From assembly GCA_038106575.1 (NCBI GenBank), contig JAYOED010000017.1:1-43126 (forward strand): a stretch of 43,126 nt of DNA, read 5' to 3'. How positions within the stretch are numbered: position 1 is the stretch's first letter; each line of letters opens with the position of its first letter. Of this stretch, positions 1-8,892 are shown one piece after another. The translations under genes were made by a program, and so were the position numbers. A model generated the notes under the pieces. It saw only the letters and a list, made by a program, of their open reading frames with translations. It was not told where the DNA came from and ran no database searches. The DNA is from Ga0077527 sp038106575. Lineage in GTDB: Bacteria > Pseudomonadota > Gammaproteobacteria > Burkholderiales > SG8-41.

Positions 1-1
1 G

Positions 2-754
<753 letters not shown>

Positions 755-763
755 GAGAAAGCT

Positions 764-1411
764 GTGTCTGCCCGCGAAAACATTCTCGCCCGCATTCGCA
801 CCCGTCAGGGCAGGGCGGTGTCGGCAGCCGAGGCTGAGCGGCAGGTGGTAGCGCAGTATCTTGCGACGCATCCGCAGGGGCCGCGTCCCGCTGTCGATGT
901 CGATCTGGTAGCGCGTTTCCTTAACCGCGCGCAGAGCCTGATGACGACCTTCGGCGAGGTCGAGGGGCTGCAGGAAGTGCCGTCAGCTGTAGCGCGTTAC
1001 CTGAGAGGTATGGATCTTGAGCCTGTAGCAGTGTGCTGGCCCGAATTGGCGAAACTCAATTGGGCTGCACAGGGGCTGAGGGTAGAGGCGCGTGCTGCAC
1101 ACGGCAACGATCTGGTGGGCATTACCGGTGCTTTTTGTGCCATTGCCGAAACCGGCACACTGATGATGCTGTCTGGACAGAATACGCCGGCGGCGGTGAG
1201 CCTGCTGCCGGAAACGCACATTGCAGTGGTGCGGCGCAGCCGCATTGTGTCCGGCATGGAAGATGGCTGGAAGCTGCTGCGTTCCGAGCACGGCGCCATG
1301 CCGCGCGCGGTGAATTTCATTTCGGGCCCTTCGCGGACCGCGGATATCGAGCAAACCGTCACTCTTGGCGCGCACGGTCCGTATCGTGTGCATTTACTGT
1401 TGATGTCGTGA
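764..1411 (+). CDS. lutC: LutC/YkgG-family LUD-domain protein
   Basis: 215-residue LUD-domain protein of the LutC type, which in other bacteria works with LutA and LutB in L-lactate oxidation with iron-sulfur carriers. The GTG start opens MSARENILARIR, the usual LutC N-terminus. The body carries GITGAFCAIAETGTL and the C-terminal ISGPSRTADIE signature, and length matches the family. It follows mmsA by 9 bases. No lutA or lutB is visible on either side: mmsA is upstream and an antiporter operon is downstream. It may therefore be a stand-alone paralogue, or its partners may lie left of the window. The role as a lactate-utilisation subunit is inferred from family only. Confidence 0.8.
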   Translation: MSARENILARIRTRQGRAVSAAEAERQVVAQYLATHPQGPRPAVDVDLVARFLNRAQSLMTTFGEVEGLQEVPSAVARYLRGMDLEPVAVCWPELAKLNWAAQGLRVEARAAHGNDLVGITGAFCAIAETGTLMMLSGQNTPAAVSLLPETHIAVVRRSRIVSGMEDGWKLLRSEHGAMPRAVNFISGPSRTADIEQTVTLGAHGPYRVHLLLMS

Positions 1412-1432
1412 AGTGACAGTTACCGTACCGCT

Positions 1433-1461
1433 TTGCCGACGGTACCGCGATGTATTATATT
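1433..1461 (+). promoter_or_regulatory. Candidate sigma-70 promoter for the antiporter operon
   Basis: TTGCCG (1433-1438), a 17-base spacer and TATATT (1456-1461) lie in the AT-richer gap upstream of mrpE. The match is 4/6 and 5/6 to consensus. A 6-bp inverted repeat (GTACCG at 1425-1430, CGGTAC at 1440-1445) overlaps it and could be an operator or the end of the lutC transcript. Prediction by eye only. Confidence 0.4.
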
Positions 1462-1572
1462 TTGTAATATGATTTACAGCGTGTCACCGGTTGTGGGTGC
1501 AATGTGGAAAACGTAAAATCGCCGGAACAAAAAAATATGCGGTAATCGTTTGTGCCGCCTGGAAAAAAATCA

Positions 1573-2064
1573 ATGATTCACTTCATCAGCCTGACGATTG
1601 CGCTGTTCCTGTTCTGGGTGGTGTTATCCGGTTTTTTTACATCATTCCTTCTGGGCGCAGGGGTGCTTTCGGCCCTGGCGGTGGCTTGGCTTGCGGGGCG
1701 GATGGATATCATCGATCACGAGGGACACCCGGTCCATCTCGGACCTGCTGCCTTTGCATACTGGCCTTGGCTGATCAAGGAAATCGTTAAATCGGCATGG
1801 GCGGTTTCGCGGATCATCCTTGATCCGCGACTGCCGATTTCGCCGACTTTGGTCAAGTTTGCGCCGGGTCAGCGTACCGTGGTGGGGGTGGTGACGCATG
1901 CCAATTCAATTACTCTGACGCCAGGAACGATTTCCGTGGAAGTCGAACCGGGCGAATTTGTGGTGCACGGGTTGACCAGAGACAACGCGCAAGGCTGCGT
2001 CGACAGTGAAATGAATGCCCGGGTGAACCGGTTCGAAGGGATAGCCTTGAGAGGATCGGATTGA
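1573..2064 (+). CDS. mrpE: Mrp/Mbh-type antiporter subunit E
   Basis: 163-residue MrpE/MnhE-family membrane protein, a small subunit of multisubunit cation/proton antiporters and the counterpart of MbhA in archaeal membrane-bound hydrogenases. The N-terminus MIHFISLTIALFLFWVVLSG is a hydrophobic helix. The soluble C-terminal part contains THANSITLTPGT, a hallmark of the family, and a conserved VHGLT. The ATG at 1573 is preferred over an in-frame GTG at 1552 because it puts the first helix at the N-terminus with a GGA-containing leader. It is the first gene of a ten-gene operon and overlaps mrpF by TTGA. Confidence 0.88.
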   Translation: MIHFISLTIALFLFWVVLSGFFTSFLLGAGVLSALAVAWLAGRMDIIDHEGHPVHLGPAAFAYWPWLIKEIVKSAWAVSRIILDPRLPISPTLVKFAPGQRTVVGVVTHANSITLTPGTISVEVEPGEFVVHGLTRDNAQGCVDSEMNARVNRFEGIALRGSD

Positions 2065-2345
2065 TATTCACCGCTGCTGCTGCCGGTTTGCTGGTTGCGC
2101 TGGCGTTGGTGCTGGCGCGGGCCATACTGGGCCCTACCGTTTTTGACCGTATTCAGGCGGCGAATACCATCGGCACGCTGGCCGTACTGCTGCTATCGGT
2201 GATCGGCTTTCTGACCGGCCGCCCTGAGTTTCTCGACCTGGCGATTATCTACGGCCTGCTCAATGTGGTGGGCACCATCGCCGTGCTGAAGTTCTTTCAT
2301 TTCGGCGATCTTGGTGAACCTGGCAGCGAGAACCCAAGACAATGA
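2061..2345 (+). CDS. mrpF: Mrp/Mbh-type antiporter subunit F
   Basis: 94-residue MrpF/PhaF/MbhB-family membrane subunit with three predicted transmembrane helices. The family motif ILGPTVFDRIQAANTIG lies at about residues 21-37. Translation probably starts at the TTG overlapping the mrpE stop (TTGA), an arrangement repeated at mrpD in the same operon. It acts in the inner membrane as part of the Na+(K+)/H+ antiporter complex. The stop overlaps the mrpG start (ATGA), indicating translational coupling. Confidence 0.88.
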   Translation: MIFTAAAAGLLVALALVLARAILGPTVFDRIQAANTIGTLAVLLLSVIGFLTGRPEFLDLAIIYGLLNVVGTIAVLKFFHFGDLGEPGSENPRQ

Positions 2346-2668
2346 GCAATCTGGTCAATGTCATTAGCTGGTTTTGCCTGCTGACCGGCGCGTTGTTTTG
2401 CGTAATCGGCGCGATCGGCATGAACCGCATGCCTGATTTTTACACACGTGTTCATGCCGCTAGCGTGACAGACACCGCCGGAGCGGGTTTGCTGCTGTTG
2501 GGGATGATGTTGCAGGCGGGACTCACCCTGATTACCGTCAAGCTGATCATCATCGGCGTGCTGATTTTCTTTACCAGTCCGACAGCGACGCACGCACTGT
2601 GCAAGGCGGCACTGGCGCGGGGGCTTAGGCCGTTGCTGGCGGACGGGGAGGGCGCATCGAAGCGCTGA
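2342..2668 (+). CDS. mrpG: Mrp/Mbh-type antiporter subunit G
   Basis: 108-residue MrpG/MnhG/MbhC-family subunit with three hydrophobic segments. The family signature IGMNRMPDFYTRVHAASVTDTAG is visible as IGMNRMPDFYTRVHAA followed by the TDTAG turn at about residues 25-47. It starts at the ATG overlapping the mrpF stop. The C-terminus (about residues 90-108) is charged and soluble. Gene order E-F-G at the head of the operon matches Mbh-type modules rather than the usual A-B-C-D-E-F-G order of bacterial Mrp operons. Confidence 0.88.
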   Translation: MSNLVNVISWFCLLTGALFCVIGAIGMNRMPDFYTRVHAASVTDTAGAGLLLLGMMLQAGLTLITVKLIIIGVLIFFTSPTATHALCKAALARGLRPLLADGEGASKR

Positions 2669-2676
2669 TCATCAAT

Positions 2677-3195
2677 GTGCTGCTGACCCTGCTGGCGCTG
2701 CTGGTTCTGGCCATCATCATGCAGCGCAACCTGTTTGCCGTGGTCGTGCTTAGCAGCATCTACAGTTTTTTGATGGCGACCGTGCTGGTGGCGCTGGATG
2801 CCGTCGACGTGGCAATGACAGAGGCAGCAGTCGGTGCCGGCATTTCCACCGTGCTGTTTCTTGGTGCGCTGTATCTGACTCGCGCGGAGGAGTCTCGGCC
2901 GCTACGACGGGTTGTATCGGCTTCGCTAGTTTCGATTGGTGTTGGTGCTGTGTTGGTATACGGCACATTGGGGCTTCCACTGTTTTCAGATCCCAATGCG
3001 CCGATTCATACGCATGTGGCACCCCGCTACATCAAGGAGGGACCGAAGGAGACGGGGGTGCCCAATGTAGTGACCGCGGTGCTTGCCAGTTATCGCGGCT
3101 TTGACACATTGGGTGAAACGACGGTGGTGTTTACCGCGGGCATCGGCGTAATTGCATTGCTGCGTCGCCAGCGCAAGAAAGAGAGGAAATCCTGA
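2677..3195 (+). CDS. Stand-alone MbhD/MbhE-like antiporter subunit (equivalent of the MrpA C-terminal domain)
   Basis: 172-residue membrane protein. The first half (about residues 1-70) matches the MbhD/DUF4040 domain, with VVLSSIYSFLMA and VAMTEAAVGAGISTVLFL. The second half resembles MbhE, including PNVVTAVLASYRGFDTLGE and a final helix ending in a basic tail. In ordinary bacterial Mrp systems these domains form the C-terminus of the ~800-residue MrpA; here they are a separate small gene. GTG 2677 is the first ordinary start but has no ribosome-binding site. The homologous-looking frame continues upstream as IEALIIN to an ATC at 2656 that is well spaced from GGAG (2647-2650). The stop overlaps mrpB by one base. 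Confidence 0.82.
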   Translation: MLLTLLALLVLAIIMQRNLFAVVVLSSIYSFLMATVLVALDAVDVAMTEAAVGAGISTVLFLGALYLTRAEESRPLRRVVSASLVSIGVGAVLVYGTLGLPLFSDPNAPIHTHVAPRYIKEGPKETGVPNVVTAVLASYRGFDTLGETTVVFTAGIGVIALLRRQRKKERKS

Positions 3196-3623
3196 TGCGC
3201 GACTTTTTCGTATTGCGTGTCATTGCCAAGCTGCTGATACCGTTCATGCTGCTGTTTGCGTTGTATGTGCAGTTTCACGGTGACTTCGGTCCGGGGGGCG
3301 GGTTCCAGGCGGGTGTGATGTGCGCAGCCGCGATCATTTTCTACGCGTTGATCTTCGGTCTTCCGGCGGCCCGCGTACTGGTTCCCGACGCCGCAGTCGA
3401 GTCCATGCTTGCTGCAGGAGTATTGCTGTACGCCGGGGTCGGGGTCGCCGGGATGCTACTGGGTGGTAATTTTCTCGACTATTTCGTTCTCGCCGGCGAT
3501 CCGGTGGCGGGGCAGCATCGCGGCATCCTGCTAGTGGAGCTCGGCGTGCTGATTACCGTCAGCGGCGTCATGCTTAAGATTTTCTACGTCTTTGCCGGCC
3601 GTGGCCGCGGTATGCGCGATTGA
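3195..3623 (+). CDS. mrpB: Mrp/Mbh-type antiporter subunit B
   Basis: 142-residue MnhB-domain membrane protein with about four helices. The family motif YVQFHGDFGPGGGFQAGV occurs at about residues 24-41, and the G-P-G-G-G-F-Q-G cluster is diagnostic. MRDFFVLRVIAKLLIPF is a typical N-terminus. It is encoded with a TGATG overlap to the preceding MbhD/E-like gene, and MrpC begins 10 bases after its stop. Equivalent to MbhF in archaeal complexes. Confidence 0.9.
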   Translation: MRDFFVLRVIAKLLIPFMLLFALYVQFHGDFGPGGGFQAGVMCAAAIIFYALIFGLPAARVLVPDAAVESMLAAGVLLYAGVGVAGMLLGGNFLDYFVLAGDPVAGQHRGILLVELGVLITVSGVMLKIFYVFAGRGRGMRD

Positions 3624-3633
3624 GGCTCTGCCG

Positions 3634-4008
3634 ATGACATTTGCCGGACATTACGGTTACTGGGTAACGATGCTGCTGATGGTGGCCGGCCTGTACATCA
3701 TCGTCGCAAGCAGCAACCTGATCAAGAAGCTGATCGGACTGGCGATCTTCCAGACATCCGTCTACCTGCTCTATATCGCGCCGGGAAAACTGATCGGCGG
3801 TACCGCGCCGATCGTTTCGGAACAGTTCACGGTGTATTCGAATCCGCTGCCGCATGTGCTGATCCTGACGGCGATCGTGGTGGGGATCGCCACTCTTGCC
3901 CTGGGACTTGCTCTGGTTGTGCGCATCCACGAGGCCTACGGTACCACCGACGAGGATGAGATACTCGACGCGCAGGGCAAAGATGATCAGGGCGGAGCAC
4001 GGTCTTGA
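3634..4008 (+). CDS. mrpC: Mrp/Mbh-type antiporter subunit C (NuoK-like)
   Basis: 124-residue three-helix membrane protein of the MrpC/NuoK/MbhG family. SSNLIKKLIGLAIFQTSVYLLYI and the downstream PLPHVLILTAIVVGIATLALGLAL carry the family pattern. The ATG at 3634 is preferred to an in-frame GTG at 3592 because the latter lies inside mrpB and only adds a non-homologous leader. The last ~20 residues are acidic and cytosolic. The stop overlaps the TTG start of mrpD. Confidence 0.9.
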   Translation: MTFAGHYGYWVTMLLMVAGLYIIVASSNLIKKLIGLAIFQTSVYLLYIAPGKLIGGTAPIVSEQFTVYSNPLPHVLILTAIVVGIATLALGLALVVRIHEAYGTTDEDEILDAQGKDDQGGARS

Positions 4009-5489
4009 TATCCGAACATTTGCCTGCGCTGCAGGTCGTCATCCCTCTGCTGGCGGCCCCGCTGATCGTGCTGCTGCGCGGTGGCCGCGCGGGATGGCTG
4101 ATCGCCACGCTGATCAGCTGGACTGCGCTCGGGATTGCCGTTGCGCTGCTGATCCAAGTTCAGTCTGCCGGCGTGATTTCCTACGCCATAGGCAATTGGC
4201 CACCTCCGTGGGGTATCGAATACCGGGTTGATGCAGTCAATGCTTTTGTGCTGGTGCTGGTATCGCTGATTTCCGCAGTCGTTCTTCCCTACGCGCGATC
4301 GAGCATCGCAGCTGAAGTGCCTTCGGATCGTCACTACCTGGTGTATGCGATGTTTGTGTTGTGCCTGTGCGGACTGCTGGGTATGGCGATTACCGGTGAT
4401 GCTTTCAATATTTTCGTGTTCCTGGAGATATCCTCGCTGTCCGGATATGTGCTGATAGCCTTGGGGCGCAGCCGCAGCGCGCTGCACGCCGCCTTTCAGT
4501 ACCTGATCATGGGTACGATTGGCGCCACGTTCTATATCATCGGCGTCGGTCTGCTCTACCTGATGACGGGTACGCTGAATCTGGTCGACATGGCCGTGCG
4601 AATTGCAGATGTCGGCGAGACGCGCCCGGTGCTGGCCGCGCTGGCATTCATTACTGTGGGCCTCTCCCTGAAAATCGCGCTGTTTCCGTTGCATATCTGG
4701 CTGCCGGGGGCCTATTCGGGTGCGCCGACAGCGGTTGCCGCCTTCATGGCCGGCACCGCCACCAAGGTTTCGCTCTACGTGCTGATGCGCTTTGTGTTTG
4801 GCATATTCGGCATGCGCCTGGATCTTCTGGCCTTGCCGTTGCTGGACACGCTCGCGGTGCTGTCTGTGGCGGCGATGATCGTCGCGTCGCTGGTCGCGGT
4901 ATTCGAAAGGGACCTGCGGCGCCTACTGGCTTATTCCAGTGTGGCACAGATCGGCTACATCACGCTGGGACTGAGCTTTGTAAACGCAGACGGGATGACC
5001 GCCTCGGTCGTACACCTCTTCAATCATGCGATCACCAAGACCGCGCTGTTCATGCTGGTAGGAGGCATCCTGCTGCGCGTCGGCAGCGATCGTCTTGATG
5101 CGTTGGCCGGGCTTGCGCGGCGCATGCCGCTGACTTGCGCAGGCGTCGTTGTTGCGGGACTGAGCCTGATCGGCGTTCCGGGCACCGCAGGCTTTATCAC
5201 CAAATGGCATCTGGTTCTTGCCGCTGTGCAGAACGGATATTGGTGGGTGGTTGCTGCAATCGCCACAAGTTCGTTGCTAGCTGCTGCGTATGTCTGGCGG
5301 TTTGTAGAGATGGCTTACCTGCGCCCACTTTCAGCAGAGTCCGCAAATGGCAGGTCGGAGGAGCCGCTGGCGTGGTTGCTGCCGGCGTTGCTGCTGGTTG
5401 CGGCCTGCGTGTATTTCGGTCTCGATACCTCGCAGTCCCTTGGCGGCGCGCGTGATGCCGCGGCCGTGCTGCTTGGAGGGTCGAAATGA
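4005..5489 (+). CDS. mrpD: Antiporter-like subunit 1 (MrpD/NuoM/N type)
   Basis: 494-residue polytopic protein of the proton-conducting complex I/Mrp family, with about 14 helices. Ionisable residues expected of a working channel are present: a glutamate at about residue 141 in FVFLEISSLSGY, a lysine in SLKIALFPLHIWLP, another in GTATKVSLY, and one in FNHAITKTALF. The start is a TTG overlapping the mrpC stop. Directly after it (ATGA overlap) comes a second, diverged member of the same family. MrpD is the main antiport subunit in studied Mrp complexes; that this one is the MrpD equivalent follows from its position after MrpC. Confidence 0.88.
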   Translation: MISEHLPALQVVIPLLAAPLIVLLRGGRAGWLIATLISWTALGIAVALLIQVQSAGVISYAIGNWPPPWGIEYRVDAVNAFVLVLVSLISAVVLPYARSSIAAEVPSDRHYLVYAMFVLCLCGLLGMAITGDAFNIFVFLEISSLSGYVLIALGRSRSALHAAFQYLIMGTIGATFYIIGVGLLYLMTGTLNLVDMAVRIADVGETRPVLAALAFITVGLSLKIALFPLHIWLPGAYSGAPTAVAAFMAGTATKVSLYVLMRFVFGIFGMRLDLLALPLLDTLAVLSVAAMIVASLVAVFERDLRRLLAYSSVAQIGYITLGLSFVNADGMTASVVHLFNHAITKTALFMLVGGILLRVGSDRLDALAGLARRMPLTCAGVVVAGLSLIGVPGTAGFITKWHLVLAAVQNGYWWVVAAIATSSLLAAAYVWRFVEMAYLRPLSAESANGRSEEPLAWLLPALLLVAACVYFGLDTSQSLGGARDAAAVLLGGSK

Positions 5490-6946
5490 CCCCCCAGAAT
5501 CTGATGCTACTCGCAGTTACCGCTCCGGTGCTCGGTGCGCTGGCTGTGGCGTTCGCGCATCGTAGCCCCAATGTGCGCGAAGGGTTGTCTTTTACGGCTG
5601 CCGGGGTCGTGCTGGCATGTGTCCTGGGCCTGACCCCCGGAGTAATGGGTGGGGCGCGACCGGAACTACAACTAATTGAGATACTTCCCGGTGTGGCATT
5701 GGCATTCCGGCTGGAGCCGCTGGGTATGCTGTTTGCTCTGGTGGCCGGTGTGCTGTGGCCGATCAGCACGCTGTATTCCATCGGCTACATGCGCGGAAAT
5801 GACGAAGACCACCAGTCACGGTTTTTCGCCTGCTTTGCGCTCGCCATCGCCTGCACGCTGGGCATCGCGTTCTCGGCGAACCTGCTGACCCTGTTCCTAT
5901 TTTATGAACTGCTGACGCTGGTGACCTATCCGCTGGTTACCCATCATCAGGATGACGAGGCGCGCAAGGCGGGACGTGTTTATTTGGGAATCCTGATGGG
6001 AACGTCGCTGACGCTGATGCTGATTGCGATTGTCACGACATGGAGCATGACCGGTAATATCGAGTTCACGCCCGGAGGCGTGCTCGGCAACGGAATTTCC
6101 AATGCCGCGATCGGCGGCCTGCTCGCCCTGTTCATTTTCGGTATCGGCAAGGCTGCGGTGATGCCTATACATCGCTGGCTGCCGGCAGCGATGGTAGCCC
6201 CGACGCCGGTATCAGCACTGCTGCATGCGGTTGCCGTGGTCAAGGCGGGCGTGTTCTCAGTGGTCAAGGTGGTGGTCTACATTTTTGGCGTGGAACGCAT
6301 TGCTGGCCTGAGCAGCGTCGACTGGCTGCCGTTCATTACCGGGTTCACGATCATTGCCGCGTCGGTGGTGGCCCTCAATTCCGACAATCTGAAAAGGCGG
6401 CTCGCTTATTCGACGATCAGCCAGCTGTCTTACGTGGTGCTGGCTGTGGCACTGCTGACGCCGCTATCGGTGATTGGCGCCGCGTTGCACATCGTAACCC
6501 ATGCCGTCAGCAAGATCACGCTGTTCTTCGCCGCGGGTTCGATTTACACGGCAGCCCACAAGACCAACGTCAGCGAGATGGACGGTATTGCCCGGCGCAT
6601 GCCGTGGACGATGGCGGCTTTTACGGTCGGCGCGCTGTCTCTGGTCGGGATTCCACCTGCTGCGGGTTTTTTTAGCAAGTGGTACATCATTCTAGGCGCC
6701 GCAGAGGGCGGGCACCTGGTGGTATTAGCTGTTCTGGCGGCAAGTACGCTGCTGAATGCGGCCTATTTTCTGCCGGTGATTTACGCCGCGTATTTCCGCA
6801 CTCCCGCGGAAGACGCCCATCCTCACGGCGAGGCGCCCCTGTCGATGATCGTGGCGATGGTCATTACTGCAACTGGCGTGCTAGCGCTGTTTTTCGGCAT
6901 GGAGTTTCCGCTCACGCTGGCGCGGCAACTGGTGTCTTCGTCGTAA
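5486..6946 (+). CDS. Antiporter-like subunit 2 (NuoM/MrpD family)
   Basis: 486-residue polytopic membrane protein of the proton-antiporter M family. It retains the trans-membrane glutamate (LFLFYELLTLVTY), the lysine before the PIHRWLP broken-helix motif (GIGKAAVMPIHRWLP), a lysine in AVVKAGVFSVVK and the distal VTHAVSKITLFF lysine. Channel function is therefore plausible. Compared with the preceding subunit it has a distinct N-terminus and the SIGYMRGND loop seen in complex I-like proteins. Translation is coupled through an ATGA overlap. Standard Mrp operons have only MrpA and MrpD as antiporter-like subunits; this is one of three here. Confidence 0.85.
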   Translation: MTPQNLMLLAVTAPVLGALAVAFAHRSPNVREGLSFTAAGVVLACVLGLTPGVMGGARPELQLIEILPGVALAFRLEPLGMLFALVAGVLWPISTLYSIGYMRGNDEDHQSRFFACFALAIACTLGIAFSANLLTLFLFYELLTLVTYPLVTHHQDDEARKAGRVYLGILMGTSLTLMLIAIVTTWSMTGNIEFTPGGVLGNGISNAAIGGLLALFIFGIGKAAVMPIHRWLPAAMVAPTPVSALLHAVAVVKAGVFSVVKVVVYIFGVERIAGLSSVDWLPFITGFTIIAASVVALNSDNLKRRLAYSTISQLSYVVLAVALLTPLSVIGAALHIVTHAVSKITLFFAAGSIYTAAHKTNVSEMDGIARRMPWTMAAFTVGALSLVGIPPAAGFFSKWYIILGAAEGGHLVVLAVLAASTLLNAAYFLPVIYAAYFRTPAEDAHPHGEAPLSMIVAMVITATGVLALFFGMEFPLTLARQLVSSS

Positions 6947-6962
6947 CTGCATGGAGAATCCG

Positions 6963-7214
6963 GTGAAAACAGGCGAAAAACGTTACTGGCTCGACGATCC
7001 TGCCAACGTGACTAGGCTTTATCAGGGCCTGTGGGTGATTGGCATCCTGCTGGTTCTGTGTGATCTGCTGCTGCACAAGCATGAGGATTTCATGTTCGCA
7101 GGCTGGTTTTCCTTCTATGGTTTTTTCGGCTTTGTTGCATGCGTGGTGCTGGTGGTCTCGGCCAAGGGCCTGCGCCGATTGCTGATGCGCAGCGAGGATT
7201 ACTATGAGCGGTGA
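6963..7214 (+). CDS. Small two-helix membrane protein within antiporter operon, function unknown
   Basis: About 83 residues when started at GTG 6963, which has GGAG at 6953-6956; an ATG at 6951 would add four residues. A charged N-terminus (KTGEKRYWLDDPANVTRLYQG) precedes two hydrophobic helices at about residues 20-38 and 48-70. The basic tail ends in RRLLMRSEDYYER. I do not recognise a named family. It sits between two antiporter-like subunits and overlaps the next start by 11 bases, so it is almost certainly a structural or assembly part of the same complex. A role like the small accessory helices of complex I is a guess. Confidence 0.75.
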   Translation: MKTGEKRYWLDDPANVTRLYQGLWVIGILLVLCDLLLHKHEDFMFAGWFSFYGFFGFVACVVLVVSAKGLRRLLMRSEDYYER

Positions 7215-8892
7215 TTTCCCGGTCCCGCTGCTGCTAATTCTAGGCGCGGTACTCGTACCGCTGCTGCGCGGACGCGCCCGGGCTGCGCTGACCCTACTGC
7301 TGCCACTGGCTGCATTCGTTCTGGTGCTGGGCCTTCAGCACGGCAGTTACTGGCAGGTCGAATTTCTGGGCGCGCAGCTCGTGCTGATGCGTATCGACAA
7401 GCTGAGCTTGCTCTTTTCCTACGTATTCCTGCTGGCGGTATTTCTGGCTGCGATCTATGCGCTGCATGAAGACAGTCCTGCGCAGCAGACCGCGACCCTG
7501 GTGTATGCGGGCAGTGCGCTGGGCGCCGTGTTTGCCGGAGACCTACTGACGCTGTTCGTGTTCCTGGAAATTGCGGCGGTTTCCTCGGTCATCCTCATCT
7601 GGGCCCGGCATTCCAGTACATCATTTGGCGCCGGCATGCGCTATCTGGCAGTGCAGCTCGCGGCAGGCATGCTACTGCTTGCGGGGATCGCGGTGAGGGT
7701 TGCCGCGGGAGAGGGCGTGATGTTCGACCATATCGGGCTGGAAAGCCCGGGCGGCTGGCTGATACTGCTCGGGCTGGGCATCAAGTGCGCATTTCCGCTG
7801 CTGCACAACTGGTTGCAGGATGCCTATCCCGAGGCAACTGCGACCGGTACCGTGGTGCTATCGGCCTTCACTACAAAAATCGGGATTTATGCGCTGGCAC
7901 GCGGCTTTGCCGGTGAAGACATGCTGATCTATGTCGGCACCGCGATGGCGGCCTTTCCGATTTTCTATGCGGTGATCGAAAACGATCTGCGACGGGTTCT
8001 GGCGTACAGCATGAATAACCAACTGGGATTCATGGTGGTCGGCGTCGGCATCGGCAGCGAAATGGCACTGAACGGCGCCGTTGCGCACGCGTTTGCCGAC
8101 ATCCTGTTCAAGGGACTGCTGTTCATGTCGATGGGGGCCGTTTTGATGAGGGCGGGCACTGTGAAAGGTAGTGAACTCGGAGGGCTTTACAAATCAATGC
8201 CGTGGACCACCGGATTCTGCATTGTCGGTGCCGCTTCGATTTCAGCATTTCCGCTGTTCAGCGGATTCGTCACAAAATCCATGATCATGAGTGCAGCCGC
8301 GGGCGAGGGTTATCTGTTCGTCTGGCTGGTGCTACTGTTCGCTTCGGCAGGCGTATTTCATCATGCCGGCATCAAGATTCCGTATTTCGCGTTTTTCGCG
8401 CACGATTCTGGCATCCGCTGCCGGGAGGCGCCGACCAGCATGCTGATCGCGATGGGTGCCGCTGCTGCATTGTGCATCGGCATTGGTTGTGCGCCCAGCC
8501 TGTTTTATCGTTTGCTGCCGTTTAGCGTTGATTACGCTCCCTATACCCCGACCCATATCCTCGACCAGGTGCAACTGCTGGTGTTTTCAGCTTTGGCGTT
8601 TGCGGTGCTGATGCGCACCGGCATTTATCCGCCTGAGCTGAAGTCGGTTAATCTCGACTCGGACTGGACTTATCGCCGCCTGCTGCCCGCACTGGCATCT
8701 ACCGTCCGTTGCGGTTACGGGTATGTATCGACTGCAGTTGCGCCGGCGTTGCAATCCCTGCGAGCCGCAGCCGGTGCCGTCAGCTCCTTGTATCAGCCTC
8801 GTGGGATCTTTGCCAGGACCTGGAGTACCGGGGGGACGGCGCTGTGGATGATGGTGCTGCTGCTGGTGTATCTGATCGAGTATTTGCTTTGA
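7204..8892 (+). CDS. Antiporter-like subunit 3 (MrpA N-terminal/NuoL-like)
   Basis: 562-residue polytopic protein and the longest antiporter-like subunit in the operon. The canonical residues are kept: glutamate in LFVFLEIAAVSSV, lysine in GLGIKCAFPLLHNWLQ, lysine in FTTKIGIYALAR and lysine in FADILFKGLLFMS. The region beyond about residue 430 adds extra helices and a soluble stretch (about 470-520) before a final hydrophobic helix ending LLVYLIEYLL. That layout recalls NuoL or the N-terminal part of MrpA. It could supply the antiporter domain missing because MrpA is not encoded as one protein, which is inference. It starts inside the end of the preceding small gene and closes the operon. Confidence 0.82.
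   Translation: MSGDFPVPLLLILGAVLVPLLRGRARAALTLLLPLAAFVLVLGLQHGSYWQVEFLGAQLVLMRIDKLSLLFSYVFLLAVFLAAIYALHEDSPAQQTATLVYAGSALGAVFAGDLLTLFVFLEIAAVSSVILIWARHSSTSFGAGMRYLAVQLAAGMLLLAGIAVRVAAGEGVMFDHIGLESPGGWLILLGLGIKCAFPLLHNWLQDAYPEATATGTVVLSAFTTKIGIYALARGFAGEDMLIYVGTAMAAFPIFYAVIENDLRRVLAYSMNNQLGFMVVGVGIGSEMALNGAVAHAFADILFKGLLFMSMGAVLMRAGTVKGSELGGLYKSMPWTTGFCIVGAASISAFPLFSGFVTKSMIMSAAAGEGYLFVWLVLLFASAGVFHHAGIKIPYFAFFAHDSGIRCREAPTSMLIAMGAAAALCIGIGCAPSLFYRLLPFSVDYAPYTPTHILDQVQLLVFSALAFAVLMRTGIYPPELKSVNLDSDWTYRRLLPALASTVRCGYGYVSTAVAPALQSLRAAAGAVSSLYQPRGIFARTWSTGGTALWMMVLLLVYLIEYLL

Noticed and set aside
1573..8892. A membrane-bound hydrogenase or formate hydrogenlyase operon
   Set aside because: Only the membrane antiporter module is present; no nickel-iron large subunit, iron-sulfur small subunit or maturation genes are in the window.
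4005..8892. A DAB-type inorganic carbon transporter
   Set aside because: The large zinc-containing DabA partner (DUF2309) is not encoded here; the other subunits match Mrp/Mbh.
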